A program made the position numbers and the translations under genes. Positions 44,278 through 53,467 of a stretch of 64,000 nucleotides of DNA are shown piece after piece. Within the stretch, counting starts at the first letter, position 1. The number at the start of each line of letters is the position of its first letter. Origin of the DNA: JACNJF01 sp050288105 (GTDB lineage Bacteria; Pseudomonadota; Gammaproteobacteria; GCA-001735895); contig JBNKDE010000004.1 of assembly GCA_050288105.1 (NCBI GenBank), positions 62,001 through 126,000 on the forward strand, read 5' to 3'. The notes under the pieces were generated by a model. The model had not been told where the DNA came from, searched no databases, and was given only the letters and a program-made list of their open reading frames with translations.

Positions 44278-45183
44278 TTACCCCTTCCCCTTGGTCGCCG
44301 TTTTACCCTGCTTACCGTGGTTTTCCAGAAATCCGATAATCATACCAGCGACATCCTTATTCGTTGCTTCCTCAATTCCCTGCAAACCGGGTGAGGAATT
44401 TACCTCCATTACCACCGGGCCATGATTGGAGCGCAATAAATCGACACCCGCAACATTCAGCCCCATAATCTTGGCTGCACGCACGGCTGTAGAGCGCTCT
44501 TCAGGAGTAATACGGATCAGTGTAGCGGTGCCCCCGCGGTGCAGGTTGGAGCGAAATTCTCCGGCAACGGCCTGACGTTTCATGGCGGCGACGACCTTAC
44601 CCCCAATCACGAAACAACGGATATCGGCACCCCCTGCTTCCTTGATATATTCCTGTACCAGGATATCCGCTTTCACGCCCATAAAGCCTTCGATCACGCT
44701 CTCTGCGGCTTTCTGGGTTTCTGCCAGTACCACGCCAATACCCTGGGTACCCTGTAATAGCTTGATGACCAGCGGTGCGCCACCAACCATCTTGATCAAA
44801 TCCTTAATATCGTCAGGTTTGTTGGCAAAACCTGTTACCGGCATACCAATGCCTCGTCTCGATAATAACTGCATCGAACGCAACTTATCCCGCGAGCGCG
44901 TAATCGCGACTGACTCATTCAAGGGATATACACCGCCCATCTCAAACTGCCGCACCACTGAGGTTCCATAGAATGTAACCGAAGCCCCGATACGCGGAAT
45001 CACAGCATCAAAACCTGTCAATTCGGCGCCACGATAGTGGATGGTCGGTTTATGCGAAGCAATATTCATATAACAGCGCAGCACATCTATGGTGTGTATT
45101 TCATGCCCACGTTCGCGGGCAGCCTCGATCAGGCGTCGCGTCGAATAGAGGTTTTTATTTCTCGACAATAAAGCAATTTTCAT
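44278..45183 (-). CDS. rimK: Alpha-L-glutamate ligase RimK
   Basis: A 301-residue ATP-grasp ligase beginning MKIALLSRNKNLYSTRRL, with LVIKLLQGTQGIGVVLAE (the ATP-binding glycine-rich loop), ILVQEYIKEAGGADIRCFVI and VVMEVNSSPGLQGIE (metal-binding acidic/Asn residues). It adds glutamates to the C terminus of ribosomal protein S6 and can make free poly-glutamate. It is in a run with a RimB-like protease upstream and a zinc carboxypeptidase-like gene downstream. Confidence 0.95.
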   Translation of the reverse strand: MKIALLSRNKNLYSTRRLIEAARERGHEIHTIDVLRCYMNIASHKPTIHYRGAELTGFDAVIPRIGASVTFYGTSVVRQFEMGGVYPLNESVAITRSRDKLRSMQLLSRRGIGMPVTGFANKPDDIKDLIKMVGGAPLVIKLLQGTQGIGVVLAETQKAAESVIEGFMGVKADILVQEYIKEAGGADIRCFVIGGKVVAAMKRQAVAGEFRSNLHRGGTATLIRITPEERSTAVRAAKIMGLNVAGVDLLRSNHGPVVMEVNSSPGLQGIEEATNKDVAGMIIGFLENHGKQGKTATKGKG

Positions 45184-45214
45184 AATCTATGAGTATCCGC
45201 GATTCGCGTTAAAT

Positions 45215-45682
45215 TTAGTGTTTATCCGAACAATCGTACAGAGCTGTAGCATCCACCTTGCCGCATAAAAATGAGGCTGCAGGATTCACCTGCATTTTAT
45301 AATTCATCGCCTGCCGGCCTAACAACATGCGAAATCGCATACTGTCGCGATTGGTCAAAGTAATCTGCACCGGGATATCCAGTTCAGCAATCTGCAGACG
45401 AGTCTCGATCACGTAACGCATCTCCTGATGTCCACCTGAATCAGTAACCTGTCGTTGATCCAGCAGGCGGGCTTCACATTCCACAATCAGTGAGTTGTCG
45501 TTTTGCAAGGGATGCATTTTAAAACTCACCCATTCTTCACCGTCGCGCTCGAAAGGATCTACCTGGAATGCGTGCAGCGCTGAAGTTCTGGCACCGGTAT
45601 CAACTTTGGCCTTAATCGCTGGCAGGCCTAAATCTGGCAGTGCAAGCCACTCTCGCCACCCTACGGTTAGTAGATCAGTCAC
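45215..45682 (-). CDS. RimB-like retropepsin-fold protease (often called ATP-dependent zinc protease)
   Basis: About 155 residues with the single-domain aspartic-protease motif KVDTGARTSALHA, then WVSFKMHPLQ and RMLLGRQAMNY. The family (DUF785) travels with RimK, and the Pseudomonas member RimB modulates RimK. I chose the GTG at 45682, which lies one base after the stop of the upstream gene with GGAATGGGAA ahead of it; a longer frame would run back into that gene. Confidence 0.82.
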   Translation of the reverse strand: MTDLLTVGWREWLALPDLGLPAIKAKVDTGARTSALHAFQVDPFERDGEEWVSFKMHPLQNDNSLIVECEARLLDQRQVTDSGGHQEMRYVIETRLQIAELDIPVQITLTNRDSMRFRMLLGRQAMNYKMQVNPAASFLCGKVDATALYDCSDKH

Positions 45683-45683
45683 G

Positions 45684-46604
45684 TTATTCCCATTCCAGTT
45701 CGGTAAATACCTTAAGGGCATTACGGCCCGACAGGGTATCGTAGTTATCCAGGTAACTGAATTCAGCAAGATCAACTTCAGCTATATCACTGGCGTCACC
45801 ACCCTCTTCCATAAAGTTGGAGACCTTTTCTCGCAATGTCACCAGATATCGGTAGGTATCCTTTTCAGCCACCGCCAGTGAAACCGGGTGACCATGGCCC
45901 GGCACCACATGAGTCGGCTCATAAGCAGCCATAGATTCAAACACGCTGAGCCAGCTCTTGCTGTTGGATTGTTCACCAACGCCCAGCATACGTTCAACAT
46001 ACACAATATCTCCGCTAAACATCACCGAACGGTCGGCCAGCCAGATGTAGGCATCCCCTGGGGTATGCGCCTGGCCTACATGATGGATCTCCAGTTTGAC
46101 GCCACCCAGGGTTAACTCGTAATCATTATCAAACAGAATATCCGCGTACTTTTCCTGAGTGCCTTTAAACTGCTCATCGCCAATCAATGCCGTGAGACGC
46201 CCCATCTGGTCGGAAAGCCGCTGCTCATGATCTTTGCGCGCAGCCCTGCTGGAAATAATTTTGGCACCCAACTTACTGAAGTAACCATTACCAAACCAGC
46301 GATGGTCCTGCCCACCGCTGTTGATGACGTAGCGAATCGGCTTATCGGTAATTTTCTGGATCGCCTGATGAATACTCTGAGCACCCAGATAGCTGCCTCC
46401 GGAATCAATCAACACCACACCTTCTTGTGTGACCACGACGCCAAAGGTCGCATTGTTCCCCAGGTTTTCTGGTGTGCGGTTAGTAATGGGCCCGACCAGG
46501 GCATACACATCCCTGGCAACATTAATCGCTTCAAGTTCCATTGCCTGAGCTGCCGAAAACGGCACCAACACCAGCAGCAGGAAGCATTGAATTACTGTCC
46601 TCAT
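45684..46604 (-). CDS. Exported metallo-beta-lactamase-fold protein with altered zinc motif
   Basis: A 306-residue protein with a signal peptide ending near SAAQA. The fold is MBL-like: GVVLIDSGGSYLGAQ, then the active-site loop at 95-101, HHVGQAHTPGDAYIW, FSGDIVYVERMLG and VVPGHGHP. The usual THxHxDH is here NSGGQDH, so the two histidines of the first zinc site are lost while Asp100 and His101 remain. It may bind one metal. It resembles the periplasmic MBL proteins linked to sulfur or quinoprotein systems. It is first in the rimB-rimK run, one base ahead of the RimB-like gene. Confidence 0.8.
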   Translation of the reverse strand: MRTVIQCFLLLVLVPFSAAQAMELEAINVARDVYALVGPITNRTPENLGNNATFGVVVTQEGVVLIDSGGSYLGAQSIHQAIQKITDKPIRYVINSGGQDHRWFGNGYFSKLGAKIISSRAARKDHEQRLSDQMGRLTALIGDEQFKGTQEKYADILFDNDYELTLGGVKLEIHHVGQAHTPGDAYIWLADRSVMFSGDIVYVERMLGVGEQSNSKSWLSVFESMAAYEPTHVVPGHGHPVSLAVAEKDTYRYLVTLREKVSNFMEEGGDASDIAEVDLAEFSYLDNYDTLSGRNALKVFTELEWE

Positions 46605-46728
46605 AAATTAACTCCTTAATTATTATTGTCGATAAACTTTGAGTCGTCTCCCGCAAAAAGCAGGATTACACATTATAGCCTGTCCCATCGACTGACTGAT
46701 ACTTTGCTGTTACAACATAATCCTACGC

Positions 46729-46760
46729 AAAAAAAAAGCCGGGCTTCAAGCCCGGCTTTT
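46729..46760 (-). terminator. Rho-independent terminator of rpsT
   Basis: AAAAGCCGGGC / GCCCGGCTTTT around a TTCAA loop, with nine Ts on the minus strand, 22 bases after the rpsT stop. Confidence 0.92.
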
Positions 46761-46781
46761 GCAGAATTATTAAGCTTTTGC

Positions 46782-47042
46782 TTACATCGCCTTGATTTGA
46801 GCATTTAAGCGGCTCTTATGACGAGCGGCCTTGTTCTTATCAATCAAGCCCTGCTGAGCAGAGCGATCCAGCACAGGAACAGCCTTTTTATAGGCAGCTT
46901 CAGCAGCGGGTTTATCATTGCCAGCAATTGCATTTACCACGGCCTTAAGATAGGTACGCATCATAGAACGACGACTGGCGTTGTTTTTACGACGGACTTC
47001 TGCCTGACGGGCGCGTTTTTTAGCTGATTGAATGTTAGCCAA
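46782..47042 (-). CDS. rpsT: 30S ribosomal protein S20 (bS20)
   Basis: An 86-residue basic protein, the normal S20 length, with ANIQSAKKRARQAEVRRKNNASRRSMMRTY at the N terminus. I split that stretch as the family start ANIQSAKKRARQ followed by EVRRKNNASRRS. The start codon is TTG with AGGAG ahead. A longer frame back to 47111 would begin inside the promoter and is not real. E. coli rpsT also uses UUG and is autoregulated through poor initiation, so the same control is plausible. It binds 16S rRNA. Confidence 0.96.
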   Translation of the reverse strand: MANIQSAKKRARQAEVRRKNNASRRSMMRTYLKAVVNAIAGNDKPAAEAAYKKAVPVLDRSAQQGLIDKNKAARHKSRLNAQIKAM

Positions 47043-47082
47043 GAGTGTCTCCTGAATTCTGCTGTGCAAAAATAAGGCGCGC

Positions 47083-47111
47083 ATTATCTTTACCTGAGCG
47101 TCGGATGTCAA
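47083..47111 (-). promoter_or_regulatory. sigma70 promoter of rpsT
   Basis: On the minus strand: perfect TTGACA, 17 bases, GATAAT. The expected start is near 47076, giving a leader of about 34 bases. Confidence 0.88.
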
Positions 47112-47149
47112 CTGTAAAAAACTGATATGCGCTTAAATTCGGTGATAAA

Positions 47150-48757
47150 ATGCCGCGTTTTTACCAAATACCTGGCGGCATAGCGGATACACAATTGAGC
47201 GGACTCATTAAATCTACCTTTTCTGTGGGCTCCATGACCCTGTTATCCAGGGTACTCGGACTGGCCAGGGATATCATTATTGCGCGCTTTTATTCCGCTG
47301 GCATTGAGGCTGATGCATTTTTTGTCGCCTTTAAAATCCCCAACTTTATGCGCCGCCTGTTTGCCGAAGGGGCTTTTTCACTGGCGTTTGTCCCGGTACT
47401 GACCGAATATCGGAACACACGCAGCCTGGATGACTGCCGCCTGCTGATAAACCAGATCAGTGGCACTTTAGGCCTGATCCTGCTCAGCATCGTCGCTATT
47501 GGTGTGGTGGCATCACCCGCTCTGGTATACGTGGTTGCCGCTGGTTTTACCCAACAACCAGAAAAATTCCAGCTCACCTCAGATCTATTGCGCATGACCT
47601 TCCCCTATATTTTCCTGATTTCGATGACCGCCATGGCGGGTGGCATCCTGAATACCTGGAAACATTTTGCGGCACCGGCATTCACCCCAGTACTGCTCAA
47701 CCTGAGCCTGATTGGCTGTACGCTATGGCTATCGCCACTGCTGGATATCCCGGTTCATGCACTGGGCTGGGGGGTTTTGCTCGCAGGTATTGTACAGCTG
47801 GGTTTTCAACTCCCCTTTTTGTACAGGCTGGAACTGTTGCCCAGACCAACCTGGGCCTGGCGTCAACCCGGAGTACAAAAAGTCATCAAATTGATGATAC
47901 CTGCCCTGTTTGGCTCATCAGTAGCCCAGATTAACCTGTTATTCGACACCTTCATCGCATCCTTTCTGGTGACCGGATCGGTGGCCTGGCTGTACTATTC
48001 GGATCGGCTACTGGAATTTCCGCTGGGTGTGTTTGGTATCGCTCTGGCAACGGTGGTGTTGCCGAATCTATCCGAATCACACTTTAAACAGGGCAAGGAT
48101 CATTTCAATAGCATCCTCAACTGGGCAGCGCAGCTTTCTTTACTGATATCAATACCCGCCAGCGTCGGCCTGATGTTGCTGGCACAACCGATACTCTCAA
48201 CCCTGTTTCAGTATGGCGCGTTTGATGAACACGACACCCTGATGTCCAGCATGAGCCTGATGGCATACAGCCTGGGCCTGCCCGCGTTTATCCTGATCAA
48301 GATTCTGGCAAACGCTTTTTACTCCCGCCAGGATAGCAAAACACCCGTACGCATTGGCATATTTGCCATGCTCGCGAATATGCTACTGAATGTTTTGTTT
48401 GTATTACTGCTAATGAATTACACATCGATTCCCGCCCATGTCGGGCTAGCGCTGGCCACCACCGGCTCGGCCTACTGTAACGCCGGTCTGCTGGCGCTGC
48501 GCCTCAGGCAGCAGCAGTACCTGACGCTCACGGGCACTTTTATGCGCATGCTGTTAAAGATTGTACTGGCAACAGCAGCCATGGCTGCGCTACTTTTTTA
48601 TCTGTCCATAGATAGTGCTCAATGGGCCAGCTTGAGCTGGATGCAAAGGCTACTTGAATTAAGCCAACAGATTGTCCCAGCGATCTTGTGCTACGCCCTG
48701 CTACTCTGGATAATGGGCGTTCGCCGTGCCCATCTAGGTCCTGATCAAAACCATTAA
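47150..48757 (+). CDS. murJ: Lipid II flippase MurJ
   Basis: A 535-residue membrane protein of the MOP superfamily with about fourteen hydrophobic segments. The N-terminal hallmark is SVGSMTLLSRVLGLARDIIIARFYSAG, with FKIPNFMRRLFAEGAFSLAFVPVL following, including the arginines needed to bind lipid II diphosphate. It moves peptidoglycan precursor across the inner membrane. It is divergent from rpsT, as in many gammaproteobacteria, and opens the ribF-ileS-lspA-fkpB-ispH run. Confidence 0.95.
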   Translation: MPRFYQIPGGIADTQLSGLIKSTFSVGSMTLLSRVLGLARDIIIARFYSAGIEADAFFVAFKIPNFMRRLFAEGAFSLAFVPVLTEYRNTRSLDDCRLLINQISGTLGLILLSIVAIGVVASPALVYVVAAGFTQQPEKFQLTSDLLRMTFPYIFLISMTAMAGGILNTWKHFAAPAFTPVLLNLSLIGCTLWLSPLLDIPVHALGWGVLLAGIVQLGFQLPFLYRLELLPRPTWAWRQPGVQKVIKLMIPALFGSSVAQINLLFDTFIASFLVTGSVAWLYYSDRLLEFPLGVFGIALATVVLPNLSESHFKQGKDHFNSILNWAAQLSLLISIPASVGLMLLAQPILSTLFQYGAFDEHDTLMSSMSLMAYSLGLPAFILIKILANAFYSRQDSKTPVRIGIFAMLANMLLNVLFVLLLMNYTSIPAHVGLALATTGSAYCNAGLLALRLRQQQYLTLTGTFMRMLLKIVLATAAMAALLFYLSIDSAQWASLSWMQRLLELSQQIVPAILCYALLLWIMGVRRAHLGPDQNH

Positions 48758-48768
48758 CCTTCCAGCGT

Positions 48769-49716
48769 ATGAAATTAATTCGAGGATTACATAACCTGAG
48801 CGATCCGCTACCCGACTGTGTAGCGACTATAGGTAATTTCGATGGTCTGCACCTGGGGCATCAACATGTCATCAACCAGTTGAAATCAGTCGCTGAAATT
48901 AAAAATCTGCCGACTGCGGTGATCGTATTTGAACCACAACCAGTCGAGTTCTTTGCCCCACAACATGCACCCAGACGTCTGGCCCGGTTTCGCGACAAGA
49001 TTATCCACCTGTCTGAGATGGGCATAGATTATATGATCTGCCTGCATTTCAACCATCGACTGGCTGACCTCAGCGCAGAGGATTTTGTCACTGATATCCT
49101 GGTTAAGCGCATGAATATCAGACACCTCGTGATTGGGGACGACTTCCGCTTCGGTAAGGGGCGTACCGGCGACTTCAATTATTTACGCCAATGCGGTCAG
49201 CAATATCACTTTGAAGTAGAAAACACACATACACTGCTGATGGATGACGAGCGTGTCAGCAGTACGCGCATTAGACAGTGCCTGGCAAAAGATGACATGG
49301 TCTGCGCACGCCAGTTACTGGGACGGCCCTATACCCTGAGCGGTAAAGTTGCACATGGAAAAAAACTCGGCCAGCAGCTGGGATTCCCGACCATTAATAT
49401 AAAAGTCGGCAATCGACCCATCGCAGTGCATGGAATATTTGCGGTCTTGGTCAAAGGATTGGATAATCGCATCCTGCGTGGCGTTGCCAGCATCGGTACG
49501 CGTCCTACCGTAAATGGAGTTGGTACCATTCTGGAGGTCTACATCCTGAATTTTTCCGAACAGATTTACGGTCGTTGTGTAGATATAGAGATACTGCACA
49601 AGCTGCGTGACGAACAGAAATTTGATTCATTGAATGCCCTGACAGTGCAAATCAATCAGGATATCAATGATGCCCTAAACTATTTTGAAGACAACGAGAT
49701 ACTGGAAACAAAGTGA
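48769..49716 (+). CDS. ribF: Bifunctional riboflavin kinase/FAD synthetase
   Basis: A 315-residue enzyme. The N-terminal nucleotidyltransferase domain has TIGNFDGLHLGHQHVI and DERVSSTRIRQCL. The C-terminal riboflavin kinase domain begins GRPYTLSGKVAHGKKLGQQL, with FPTINI and ASIGTRPTVNG. It makes FMN and FAD. It starts 11 bases after murJ and overlaps ileS by four bases. Confidence 0.96.
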   Translation: MKLIRGLHNLSDPLPDCVATIGNFDGLHLGHQHVINQLKSVAEIKNLPTAVIVFEPQPVEFFAPQHAPRRLARFRDKIIHLSEMGIDYMICLHFNHRLADLSAEDFVTDILVKRMNIRHLVIGDDFRFGKGRTGDFNYLRQCGQQYHFEVENTHTLLMDDERVSSTRIRQCLAKDDMVCARQLLGRPYTLSGKVAHGKKLGQQLGFPTINIKVGNRPIAVHGIFAVLVKGLDNRILRGVASIGTRPTVNGVGTILEVYILNFSEQIYGRCVDIEILHKLRDEQKFDSLNALTVQINQDINDALNYFEDNEILETK

Positions 49717-52553
49717 CTGATTATAAATCAACCCTGAATCTGCCCGATACCGGCTTCCCCATGCGTGGAAACCTCGCCAACAATGAACCTGCAAGACTCA
49801 AGAACTGGCAGGAAAAGGGCCTGTATCAACGAATTAGGGAAGCGCGTAAAGGTCAGCCCACCTTCATTTTGCATGATGGCCCTCCCTATGCAAACGGTGA
49901 AATCCATTTGGGTCATGCGCTGAATAAAATCCTCAAGGATATGATCGTCAAGTCCCAGACTCTCAATGGCAAGGACGCACCTTACGTTCCCGGCTGGGAC
50001 TGCCACGGCCTGCCGATTGAGCATGCGGTAGAAAAAGACATCGGCAAAGCGGGTATTGCTGTTGATGCAGATGAATTCCGCCAGGCCTGTCGTGACTTTG
50101 CCAACCGGCAGATAGACGACCAGAAGCAGGGCTTTATCCGCCTGGGAGTGCTGGGTGACTGGGACAAACCCTATTTGACCATGAACTACGATACCGAAGC
50201 CAATATCGTGCGTTCACTCGGTAAAATTATCGCCAACGGCCATTTACACAAAGGTGAAAAACCTGTGCACTGGTGTACCGACTGCGGTTCTGCGCTGGCA
50301 GAAGCCGAGGTGGATTATAAGGACAAGACCTCCTGTGCCATCGATGTCAAATTCCCTGTTAGCGACGAAGAAGCTTTTATCGAGTGTTTTCATAATGTGC
50401 CAGAGCACCACGGAGAAGGCCCACTGTCTGTTGTAATCTGGACCACTACACCCTGGACCCTGCCTGCTAACCTGGCCGTTTCCTTACATCCTAATTTTGA
50501 ATATGTGATTGTCGAGGTCACCACCGAACAGGGTAAACAAAGACTGGTAGTAGCAGAAGACCTGCTTAAGGACTGTATGGCTCGCTACCAGATCGAAGAC
50601 TATAAGGTCATCGCTTATGGCACCGGCAGTGCGCTGGAAAACCAGAAACTGAAACACCCATTTTATGACCGCGAATCATTGCTGATTATTGCTGATCATG
50701 TCACCCTGGAAGCAGGTACCGGCGCAGTGCACACCGCACCTGGCCACGGGCAGGATGACTTTATCGTTGGACAGAAATATGGACTGGAACCCTATAACCC
50801 GGTAGGTGACGATGGCTGCTTCCTGCCTAATACCGAGTTATTTGCTGGCGAACATGTATTCAACGCCAATGATCATGTACTTACCGTATTACAGGAACAC
50901 AATGCACTGCTGCATTCGGAGAAACTATTGCACAGCTACCCACATTGCTGGCGCCACAAAACCCCTATCATCTTCCGCGCTACCCCGCAATGGTTCATCA
51001 GTATGGACAAACAGGGCCTGCGTCAGACAGCATTAGATGAAATCAAAAAAGTCCAGTGGATTCCTGAATGGGGTGAAGCTCGCATCACCAGCATGATCGC
51101 CAACCGACCAGACTGGTGTATCTCGCGTCAGCGCTTCTGGGGCGTACCGATTCCCTTGTTCGTGCATAAACAGACACACCAGCTACATCCTGATACCCAG
51201 CGTCTGATTGAAGAGGTTGCCAAACGTATGGATGTAAAAGGTATCGCCGCCTGGTTTGATCTCGACGCTGCTGAGTTACTTGGTGATGAGGCTGAACTTT
51301 ACCGCAAAAGTACCGATACGCTTGATGTCTGGTTCGATTCCGGTACCACACATTTCAGCGTGTTACAGCACGATGAGCGCCTCAGTTTTCCCGCCGACAT
51401 GTATCTGGAAGGCTCAGACCAGCACCGAGGCTGGTTCCATAGCTCCATGCTCGCATCCTGCGCGATGAATGGTGTGGCCCCTTATCGCCAGGTGCTGACC
51501 CATGGCTTCACCATCGATGCAAATGGTATCAAGATGTCGAAGTCTATCGGTAATACCATTCCACCGCAGAAAATCATAAAGACCATGGGTGCAGATATCC
51601 TGCGACTGTGGGTAGCCACCACCGACTACTCTGGTGAGATGAGCCTGTCTGATGAAATCCTCAAGCGTAACGCTGATGCATACCGTCGTATCCGAAACAC
51701 CTTACGCTTCCTGCTGGCTAATATGAATGGCTTTGAACCGGCACAGCATATGGTCGAAAAAGACAAACTACTTTCTCTCGATCACTGGGTAGTGGCCCAG
51801 ACCAGGCAATTACAAAATGAGATAAAACGATTATTTGACTCCTACCAGTTTCATGTGGCGATGCAAAAGATCATCATCTTCTGCTCGGAAACTCTCGGTG
51901 GCTTCTATCTGGATATCATCAAGGACAGGCAGTACACCACCCAGAGTGACTCATTAGCGCGCCGCTCCTGCCAGACCGCGATGTATCATGTGGCTGAAGC
52001 CATGACGCGCTGGATTGCACCGATTCTGAGTTTTACCGCTGACGAAGTGTGGGAAAACCTGCCCGGAGAACACGCGGAACTGGGTGTTTTTACTGCAACC
52101 TGGTATGACGGGCTGTTTGACTACCATGACCCTGAACTAAGCGATGATGTGTGGACCCAGTTGCTGGCTATTCGCGAACAGAACACCGCCGTACTGGAAA
52201 AACTGCGTCAGGAAGGAAAGATCGGCTCATCACTAGATGCGGAAGTTACTATCTACTGCGATGAAGGCCTGTTGCGTTCTCTGGAGATGCTGAGTGAAGA
52301 GTTACGATTTATTCTGATTACATCAGAAGCGACGCTGGCAAAACTGGAAGAAGCTCCAGATAACATCACGCTGATTTCACTGCAGGGAGATAGCCATGAA
52401 TTCGCTATTCTGGCCAGCCCCAGTGAACATGCCAAATGCGTACGCTGCTGGCATCACCGGCCTGATGTAGGCAGTATAGAAAAGCACCCGGAATTGTGTG
52501 GTCGCTGTGCTGATAATGTCGACGGCGACGGCGAAACACGTCAATATGCTTAG
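49713..52553 (+). CDS. ileS: Isoleucyl-tRNA synthetase
   Basis: A 946-residue class I synthetase. It has the HIGH-like motif (GEIHLGHALNK), the KMSKS motif (GIKMSKSIGN), editing-domain sequences (VIWTTTPWTLPANLAV) and a C-terminal zinc finger (CVRCWHHRPD, ELCGRC). The start is GTG, overlapping the ribF stop (GTGA). It is the bacterial type and not the eukaryote-like mupirocin-resistant form. Confidence 0.97.
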   Translation: MTDYKSTLNLPDTGFPMRGNLANNEPARLKNWQEKGLYQRIREARKGQPTFILHDGPPYANGEIHLGHALNKILKDMIVKSQTLNGKDAPYVPGWDCHGLPIEHAVEKDIGKAGIAVDADEFRQACRDFANRQIDDQKQGFIRLGVLGDWDKPYLTMNYDTEANIVRSLGKIIANGHLHKGEKPVHWCTDCGSALAEAEVDYKDKTSCAIDVKFPVSDEEAFIECFHNVPEHHGEGPLSVVIWTTTPWTLPANLAVSLHPNFEYVIVEVTTEQGKQRLVVAEDLLKDCMARYQIEDYKVIAYGTGSALENQKLKHPFYDRESLLIIADHVTLEAGTGAVHTAPGHGQDDFIVGQKYGLEPYNPVGDDGCFLPNTELFAGEHVFNANDHVLTVLQEHNALLHSEKLLHSYPHCWRHKTPIIFRATPQWFISMDKQGLRQTALDEIKKVQWIPEWGEARITSMIANRPDWCISRQRFWGVPIPLFVHKQTHQLHPDTQRLIEEVAKRMDVKGIAAWFDLDAAELLGDEAELYRKSTDTLDVWFDSGTTHFSVLQHDERLSFPADMYLEGSDQHRGWFHSSMLASCAMNGVAPYRQVLTHGFTIDANGIKMSKSIGNTIPPQKIIKTMGADILRLWVATTDYSGEMSLSDEILKRNADAYRRIRNTLRFLLANMNGFEPAQHMVEKDKLLSLDHWVVAQTRQLQNEIKRLFDSYQFHVAMQKIIIFCSETLGGFYLDIIKDRQYTTQSDSLARRSCQTAMYHVAEAMTRWIAPILSFTADEVWENLPGEHAELGVFTATWYDGLFDYHDPELSDDVWTQLLAIREQNTAVLEKLRQEGKIGSSLDAEVTIYCDEGLLRSLEMLSEELRFILITSEATLAKLEEAPDNITLISLQGDSHEFAILASPSEHAKCVRCWHHRPDVGSIEKHPELCGRCADNVDGDGETRQYA

Positions 52554-53034
52554 GTATCTGTGGATTAGTGTGCTGGTCGTTATTGCAGACCAGCTCACTA
52601 AATGGCTAGCCAATACCCAGCTCGAATATCATCAGGCTGTCACTGTGCTACCTTATTTTGAGTGGTTTCTATCCTATAACCCGGGCGCTGCATTTAGTTT
52701 TCTATCTGACGCTGGTGGCTGGCAACGCTGGTTCTTTACCGTGCTCGCCATCGTCATCAGCATCGTGCTGGTATTCTGGATTAAAAAGCTCACAGCTAGC
52801 GAAAAACTCACGGCCATAGCTCTCTGCATGATACTCGGGGGTGCGATTGGAAACCTGATTGACCGAATGCTCTATGGCTATGTGATCGATTTCATTCAGG
52901 TCTGGTTGGGCAGCTATCCCTGGCCGGCATTCAATATCGCCGACTCTGCTATTTCGGTAGGCGCGGTCGTGCTAATCACTACCGGCATTCTCAGTCCTCA
53001 TCAGGATAATAGCGATGAAAAAAATCACGCCTGA
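52546..53034 (+). CDS. lspA: Lipoprotein signal peptidase (signal peptidase II)
   Basis: A 162-residue protein with four membrane segments and the catalytic aspartates in GNLIDRM and FNIADSAI. It cleaves prolipoproteins before the lipidated cysteine. The ATG at 52546 overlaps the end of ileS by eight bases; the longer frame upstream lies inside ileS and does not fit the family. Confidence 0.95.
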   Translation: MLRYLWISVLVVIADQLTKWLANTQLEYHQAVTVLPYFEWFLSYNPGAAFSFLSDAGGWQRWFFTVLAIVISIVLVFWIKKLTASEKLTAIALCMILGGAIGNLIDRMLYGYVIDFIQVWLGSYPWPAFNIADSAISVGAVVLITTGILSPHQDNSDEKNHA

Positions 53035-53467
53035 CAGCATAGTCACCCTGCACTACCAGCTCGGTTTTACCGACGGTAGTCTGCTGGAAGACACATTCGA
53101 CCAGGAGCCTATGACCGTCAGACTAGGCAGTGGTGAATTAGCTGAAGGGCTCGAGCTGTCGCTGATGGATTTAGCCGAAGGCGCGGAACAGACGCTGGAC
53201 ATCGGTCCCGATCTGGCATTTGGCTACCCGGACCAAGCCATGATACAGACACTCAAACGTAATGAATTCGCCGAAGATTTTGAACTCGAAGCGGGCCTGA
53301 TTATTGAATTCAGCACACCCAGCGGAGAAACATTACCAGGCACCATTCTTGAGTTTGATGATGAACAGGTTAAAGTTGATTTCAATCATCCGCTCGCAGG
53401 TCATGTCACTCGCTACCGGGTAAAAATCCTCGAGATCCAGAACCCTGCCGTAGAAACGGTCAACTAA
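53015..53467 (+). CDS. fkpB: FKBP-type peptidyl-prolyl isomerase, SlpA type
   Basis: A 150-residue FKBP with an inserted chaperone flap like SlyD/SlpA: VTLHYQLGFTDGSLLEDTF, then LGSGELAEGLELSLMDLAEG, the flap about 70-125, and the closing HPLAGHVTRYRVKILEI. It assists protein folding in the cytoplasm. It overlaps lspA by 20 bases and shares one base with ispH (TAATG). Confidence 0.93.
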   Translation: MKKITPDSIVTLHYQLGFTDGSLLEDTFDQEPMTVRLGSGELAEGLELSLMDLAEGAEQTLDIGPDLAFGYPDQAMIQTLKRNEFAEDFELEAGLIIEFSTPSGETLPGTILEFDDEQVKVDFNHPLAGHVTRYRVKILEIQNPAVETVN

